Assembly: GCF_005938625.1 (NCBI RefSeq)
Contig: NZ_VCNJ01000040.1
Span: forward strand, 219,099-283,098
Source: Pseudomonas fluorescens
Lineage (GTDB): Bacteria > Pseudomonadota > Gammaproteobacteria > Pseudomonadales > Pseudomonadaceae
Direction: 5' to 3'
DNA length: 64,000 nucleotides
Shown: positions 60,837 through 64,000 of the stretch, in pieces
Layout: each line of letters begins with the position of its first letter
How positions within the stretch are numbered: position 1 is the first letter of the stretch
Notes under the pieces: generated by a model
What the model was told of the DNA's origin: nothing
Seen by the model: only the letters and a program-made list of their open reading frames with translations
Database searches by the model: none
Position numbers and translations under genes: made by a program

Positions 60837-61805
60837 ATGGACACTTTGCAAAACATGCGCGCCTTCAGTTGCGTGGCCGAAGCCGGCAGCTTCACCGCCG
60901 CCGCCGTGCAACTCGACACCACCACCGCCAACGTTTCGCGCGCGGTCTCCAACCTGGAAGCCCACCTGCAAACCCGCTTGCTCAACCGCACCACCCGGCG
61001 CATCGCCCTCACCGAGGCAGGCAAACGCTACCTGCTGCGCTGCGAGCAGATTCTCGCCTACGTCGAAGAGGCCGAAGCCGAGGCCAGCGACGCCCACGCG
61101 CGCCCGGCCGGGCAATTGAAAGTGCACACCATGACCGGCATCGGTCAGCACTTCGTCATCGACGCGATCGCCCGCTACCGCAAGACCCACCCGGACGTGA
61201 CCTTCGACCTGACCCTGGCCAACCGCGTACCGGACCTGCTCGACGAGGGCTACGACGTGTCCATCGTGCTCGCCAGCGAACTGCCGGACTCCGGCTTCGT
61301 CTCGCAACGCCTGGGCATCACCTACAGCATCGTCTGCGCCTCGCCGGCCTACGTGAAAGCCAACGGCGCCGCGCAAAAACCCAGCGACCTGCTCAACCAC
61401 GCCTGCCTGCGCCTGGTCAGCCCGGTGATCCCCCTGGAGAAATGGGCCTTCGACGGCCCGGAAGGCCAGGAAATGGTCACCATCAACAGCTCGCCATTTT
61501 TGGTGAACTCCGCCGACGCGATGAAAACCGCGATCACCAGCGGCATGGGTGTTGGCGTGTTGCCGGTGTATGCGGCGATCGAAGGTTTGCGTAACGGCAC
61601 ACTGGTGCGGGTCATGCCGAACTACCGCTCGCAAGAACTGAACCTGTATGCGATCTACCCGTCGCGGCAATATCTGGATGCGAAGATCAAGACATGGGTT
61701 GAGTATTTGCGCGGGTCATTGCCGGAAATTCTCGCGGCGCATCAGGCGGAATTGGCCGCTTACGAATTAAGCGGCAGCCTCGCCGGCGCGCGCGTCGCCA
61801 ACTGA
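60837..61805 (+). CDS. LysR-family transcriptional regulator
   Basis: A 322-residue activator/repressor. The N-terminal winged HTH (residues 1-60) has MRAFSCVAEAGSFTAAAVQLDTTTANVSRAVSNLEAHLQTRLLNRTTRRIALTEAGKRYL. The C-terminal effector domain follows. It is divergent from the NodT-FUSC-HlyD operon, which it most likely controls, like AaeR in E. coli. The inducer is unknown. The usual S at the recognition-helix start reads T-T-T, a minor variation. Confidence 0.93.
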   Translation: MDTLQNMRAFSCVAEAGSFTAAAVQLDTTTANVSRAVSNLEAHLQTRLLNRTTRRIALTEAGKRYLLRCEQILAYVEEAEAEASDAHARPAGQLKVHTMTGIGQHFVIDAIARYRKTHPDVTFDLTLANRVPDLLDEGYDVSIVLASELPDSGFVSQRLGITYSIVCASPAYVKANGAAQKPSDLLNHACLRLVSPVIPLEKWAFDGPEGQEMVTINSSPFLVNSADAMKTAITSGMGVGVLPVYAAIEGLRNGTLVRVMPNYRSQELNLYAIYPSRQYLDAKIKTWVEYLRGSLPEILAAHQAELAAYELSGSLAGARVAN

Positions 61806-62074
61806 TTTTCAACACACCACGAAACCTGTAGGAGCTGCCGCAGGCTGCGATCTTTTGATCTTGATGTTTAAAAACCAACAGATCGCGGCCTACGGCAGAG
61901 CCTACAGAAACGGGTATTTCACGGATGTTTCCGACAGGTTTTGACGGTTGCCCGTCGGAAGTGCGCTGGCTAGGATTTGGGTGTCGCTGACGCATCAGCG
62001 ACCGGGTCTGGAAAACCCGCAGGATCACAGCACATGACATAATGCCGCGCTTTTTCGGCGCCGAAGTTTTGTTA
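61806..62074. other. Region upstream of the second DUF6124 leader
   Basis: Besides the REPIN at 61827-61906 it holds a hairpin with arms GTCGCTGA and TCAGCGAC (61983-62002) and GGGTCTGGAAAACCCGC. The stretch 62031-62060 (ATGACATAATGCC) is a possible -10 region for the leader. No gene. Confidence 0.45.
61827..61906. repeat. REPIN, degenerate copy
   Basis: Left arm GTAGGAGCTGCCGCAGGCTG; right arm has decayed (GCGGCCTACGGCAGAGCCTACA). Lies just after the LysR gene. Confidence 0.85.
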
Positions 62075-62153
62075 TGGCGGCTGTACGTGGGAGACCTTCG
62101 GGTCTGCCGGGTTTGATCCTTTGCCGGTTTTTCCAGTCCGCGTACAGCTGCCA
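62075..62153 (+). ncRNA. Structured leader RNA (three-way junction) of DUF6124 gene, copy 2
   Basis: Closing stem TGGCGGCTGTACG (62075-62087) with CGTACAGCTGCCA (62141-62153), 13 bp with one G-U. Inner hairpin AGACC-TTCG-GGTCT (62092-62105). Second arm CCGG (62107-62110) with CCGG (62124-62127) and motif GCCGGGTTTG. The same layout as 12024-12100 with compensating changes in both stems. Confidence 0.62.
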
Positions 62154-62211
62154 CCCCTTTCGCCTGGAAAACGAAACATGGCAGCTCCATTTTCTTAAAA
62201 GGATATTTGCC

Positions 62212-62586
62212 ATGATCAAACACAGTCCCAATCCGCCCGAAGCGGAGAACACCACCCCCTACGAATTCCCCGGCTCAAAGAAATTCCACGAAGCCGCCGA
62301 ACGCGCCCTCGATCACTACCTCAAACCCAACGCACTCACCCTGCGCTTCCACAAACCCAGCACCATGTTCCAGGTCGCCCCCGAACAGGACAGCGAAAGC
62401 CTGCTGGTCCACGCCTGCGAATCACTGGCACAAGCCAGCCTGATGACCAGCGACATCGCAGCCTACATCGACCTGCCGCAACGACGGACGATTCTGGCGA
62501 TTCAGCAGATCATCATGCTCGCCGAACTGGCCGTGAACCGCGTGCTGGATAACCACGAAATCCCCCAATCCCCGGCACACAACTAA
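62212..62586 (+). CDS. DUF6124/DUF3077-like small protein, copy 2
   Basis: A 124-residue protein similar to the one at 12150. It has KFHEAAERALDHYLKP (about residues 24-39), FQVAPEQDSESLLVHACESLAQASLMTSDIAAYIDLPQRRTILAIQQIIMLAELAVNRVLDN. Start ATG at 62212 after AAAAGGATATTTGCC. The C-terminal 73 residues are repeated, with few changes, at 63470-63691. Function unknown. Confidence 0.85.
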   Translation: MIKHSPNPPEAENTTPYEFPGSKKFHEAAERALDHYLKPNALTLRFHKPSTMFQVAPEQDSESLLVHACESLAQASLMTSDIAAYIDLPQRRTILAIQQIIMLAELAVNRVLDNHEIPQSPAHN

Positions 62587-62588
62587 AA

Positions 62589-62715
62589 GCCCCTCACCCT
62601 AACCCTCTCCCAAAGGGAGAGGGGACTGACCGAGGTGTTTGCGAGAAGTACGCCGACGTGCGATACCGAGTCGCACTCAGATTTTGAAAGGCTCACAAAT
62701 CGGCTCCCTCTCCCT
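62589..62715. repeat. Truncated GCCCCTCACCC-class repeat
   Basis: Matches the first 125 bp of the repeats at 45981 and 63694 but stops at CTCTCCCTT where the others continue into GGGAGAGGG. The break marks the left edge of the inserted segment that carries orphan gene X. Confidence 0.8.
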
Positions 62716-62925
62716 TGAATGATGCCGGATGACGGCCTGACACAATTAAGCATTGTCCAATGGCCGCAAACCTGAAGTGGGCAATCAAGTTCCAAAAATC
62801 ATCTTCCGATTAATTTTTAATAGCCAATCGATATAGGAGACCTGTCAGATCTGACAGTGCCCATTTTATCGCTTTAGCCGAACAATGGATGTCGTCACAC
62901 CAACCTAGCCTTGAAGGAGCAAGAC
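62716..62925. promoter_or_regulatory. Promoter/operator region of orphan gene X
   Basis: AT-rich DNA without a gene. CCAATCGAT at 62824-62832 is followed after 9 nt by the perfect palindrome CTGTCAGATCTGACAG (62842-62857). The same two blocks precede the orphan gene Y at 12803. A likely binding site for a common regulator. Confidence 0.6.
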
Positions 62926-63390
62926 ATGTCCATTAAAGATCTGGAACTCGACAAACTTAAGAAATCAGGTGAAGGCACTGTAATTGCCAAACTAAACAAA
63001 GAATATGTCACCGACAAGTTCGAAGGAAAACCCGACCATTTTATTACCGATAACAAGATAGTCGCGCTAAAAGCAACTTACCAAAAATCCTCTACCACCT
63101 CATTCACTATCAATCTCACTTTTGACGCAAACATTAAGCCTGGAAGGCATGAATTCAGCACGAAGCACTTTCCCTCTCCATTCAGATTTTCATATACGTC
63201 AGGCTCACATACAAAAGGCTATACAAGCGCAAAAAATGCAGGGTTTATTGTTGTAGAAGAGTTCAACATTGCCAAAGGCATTTTCAAGGCAGCCTTCAAC
63301 TTCAGTTTTGTAGATTTCGACACAAATGAGCTGCATCAAGTTCATGATGGTCAGATTGATGTCGAAGGACTTGAAACTATCGAGGTGTAA
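62926..63390 (+). CDS. AT-rich orphan protein (gene X)
   Basis: A 154-residue soluble protein of no recognised family. It has SIKDLELDKLKKSGEGTVIAKLNKEYVTDKFEGKPDHFITDN at the N-terminus and a beta-rich body with many Phe and Thr (TTSFTINLTFDANIKPGRHEF; FKAAFNFSFVDFDTNELHQVHDGQIDVEGL), which suggests a beta-sandwich. No signal peptide. Base use is far more AT-rich than the neighbours. I chose the ATG at 62926 after GAAGGAGCAAGAC, nearly identical to the RBS region of gene Y. It sits between the full and truncated DUF6124 copies. Confidence 0.8.
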   Translation: MSIKDLELDKLKKSGEGTVIAKLNKEYVTDKFEGKPDHFITDNKIVALKATYQKSSTTSFTINLTFDANIKPGRHEFSTKHFPSPFRFSYTSGSHTKGYTSAKNAGFIVVEEFNIAKGIFKAAFNFSFVDFDTNELHQVHDGQIDVEGLETIEV

Positions 63391-63449
63391 AGGTAGGTCG
63401 CAAAGTCTGACCCAAGTGCAGGCACAAGCAGGTATCAGCCAATGTTGAT

Positions 63450-63691
63450 ACCGCTTCCCCAAAGCCACCGTGTTTCAGATCTCCCCCGAACAGTACAGCG
63501 AAAGCCTGCTGGTCCACGCCTGCGAATCACTGGCACAAGCCAGCCTGATGACCAGCGACATCGCCGCCTACATCGACCTGCCGCAACGATGGACGATCCT
63601 GGCGATTCAGCAGATCATCATGCTTGCCGAACTGGCCGTGAACCGCGTGCTGGATAACCACGAAATCCCCCAATCCCCGGCACACAACTAA
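63450..63691 (+). pseudogene. Truncated tandem copy of the DUF6124 gene (copy 2 3' half)
   Basis: Homology to 62352-62586 starts abruptly near CGCTTCC at 63450. It would begin with GTG at 63470 (MFQISPEQYSESLLVHACESL) and runs to the same end (EIPQSPAHN). The N-terminal third, including NEAAERALDHYL, and the structured leader are missing. Only a few substitutions separate the copies (for example Arg to Trp in LPQRWTILAI), so the duplication is recent. It is probably not expressed from its own start. Confidence 0.75.
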
Positions 63692-63693
63692 AA

Positions 63694-63844
63694 GCCCCTC
63701 ACCCTAGCCCTCTCCCGGAGGGAGAGGGGACTGATTGAGGTGTTTGGGGGAAGTACGCCGACGTGCGCTACCGCGTTGATCTCAGGCTTAGAAAAGCACA
63801 CAAATCGGCTCCCTCTCCCTCGGGAGAGGGCTGGGGTGAGGGGC
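63694..63844. repeat. Complete GCCCCTCACCC-class repeat
   Basis: Full 150-bp element with outer arms GCCCCTCACCC and GGGTGAGGGGC following the truncated DUF6124 copy, in the same relation as the truncated repeat has to the complete gene. Confidence 0.85.
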
Positions 63845-64000
63845 AAATCCACCACAAATCCAAAGCCGACCACGCCCCGCTCTTCACCACTCAATAGGCC
63901 GAGTGTCAGCTCGCCTGCTCTTGATCTTGATCTTGATCTTGATCCACGGGCGACGTCGGAAGGCTGAGTGGAGGGATTAATCCGGGGGTGGGAGCGCAGC
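63845..64000. other. Window-end segment with hexamer repeat
   Basis: No gene recognised. Four tandem copies of TTGATC occur at 63921-63944. An open frame across them (LDLDLDLDP) is not credible as a gene on the evidence seen. Confidence 0.5.

Noticed and set aside
62583..63894. CRISPR-like spaced repeats formed by the CCCTCTCCC tracts
   Set aside because: They are parts of a 150-bp intergenic repeat with internal hairpins; there are no regular short repeats and spacers.

Overview
This window is a chromosomal segment of a Pseudomonas, almost certainly of the P. fluorescens group. The gene content and order match known Pseudomonas loci: lptF/pepA-holC-valS, rhlB-dauBAR, moaCDE-phoH and the full alginate operon. 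The EstB-like esterase has the catalytic numbering (S114, D168, H199) of the P. fluorescens enzyme. Intergenic spaces carry REP/REPIN families typical of the group, with cores such as GTAGGAGCTGCCGCAGGCTG and GTGGGAGCGAGCTTGCTCGC. No tRNA, rRNA or CRISPR array was seen. All identifications come from reading the sequence and from memory of the families; no database search was run.

Layout. 1-10.6 kb is housekeeping: lptF (cut by the window edge), a MITE-like element, pepA, holC, a small associated gene, valS, rlmF, an HU protein (probably hupN), ndpA/yejK and a membrane-anchored glutaredoxin. 10.6-17.4 kb is more accessory: a GST, a 1.7-kb cassette bounded by 21-bp direct repeats that holds a DUF6124-type gene and an AT-rich orphan, a GIY-YIG protein, an NTF2-like protein, a CynX/NimT-type MFS transporter with its FadR-type regulator, and an MqsRA toxin-antitoxin pair. 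17.4-21.6 kb is the general amino-acid ABC transporter aapJQMP. 22-28.2 kb holds estB, rhlB, the D-arginine/L-arginine racemization operon dauBAR and a cationic amino-acid binding protein. 28.5-33.8 kb holds moaCDE, a PIN-PhoH ATPase, a polysaccharide deacetylase and yaaA.

34.6-51.2 kb is the complete alginate operon algD-8-44-K-E-G-X-L-I-J-F-A. AlgA and AlgD supply GDP-mannuronate. Alg8 with c-di-GMP-binding Alg44 polymerizes and secretes it. AlgG, AlgX, AlgL, AlgK, AlgI, AlgJ and AlgF epimerize, acetylate, edit and guide it to the porin AlgE. Repeats of four different families interrupt the operon, and one lies inside the algK reading frame. 51.3-54 kb holds an orphan TccC/RHS toxin convergent with algA. 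54.2-60.6 kb holds a small membrane protein, an SDR and an AaeB-like three-part efflux operon with a divergent LysR regulator.

61.8-64 kb holds a second DUF6124 module, an AT-rich orphan gene and a truncated tandem copy of the DUF6124 gene. The two DUF6124 modules, about 50 kb apart, share a three-way-junction leader RNA. The AT-rich orphan next to each has the same operator (CTGTCA-N4-TGACAG plus CCAATCGAT) and the same ribosome-binding region. This is the best candidate in the window for an undescribed system.
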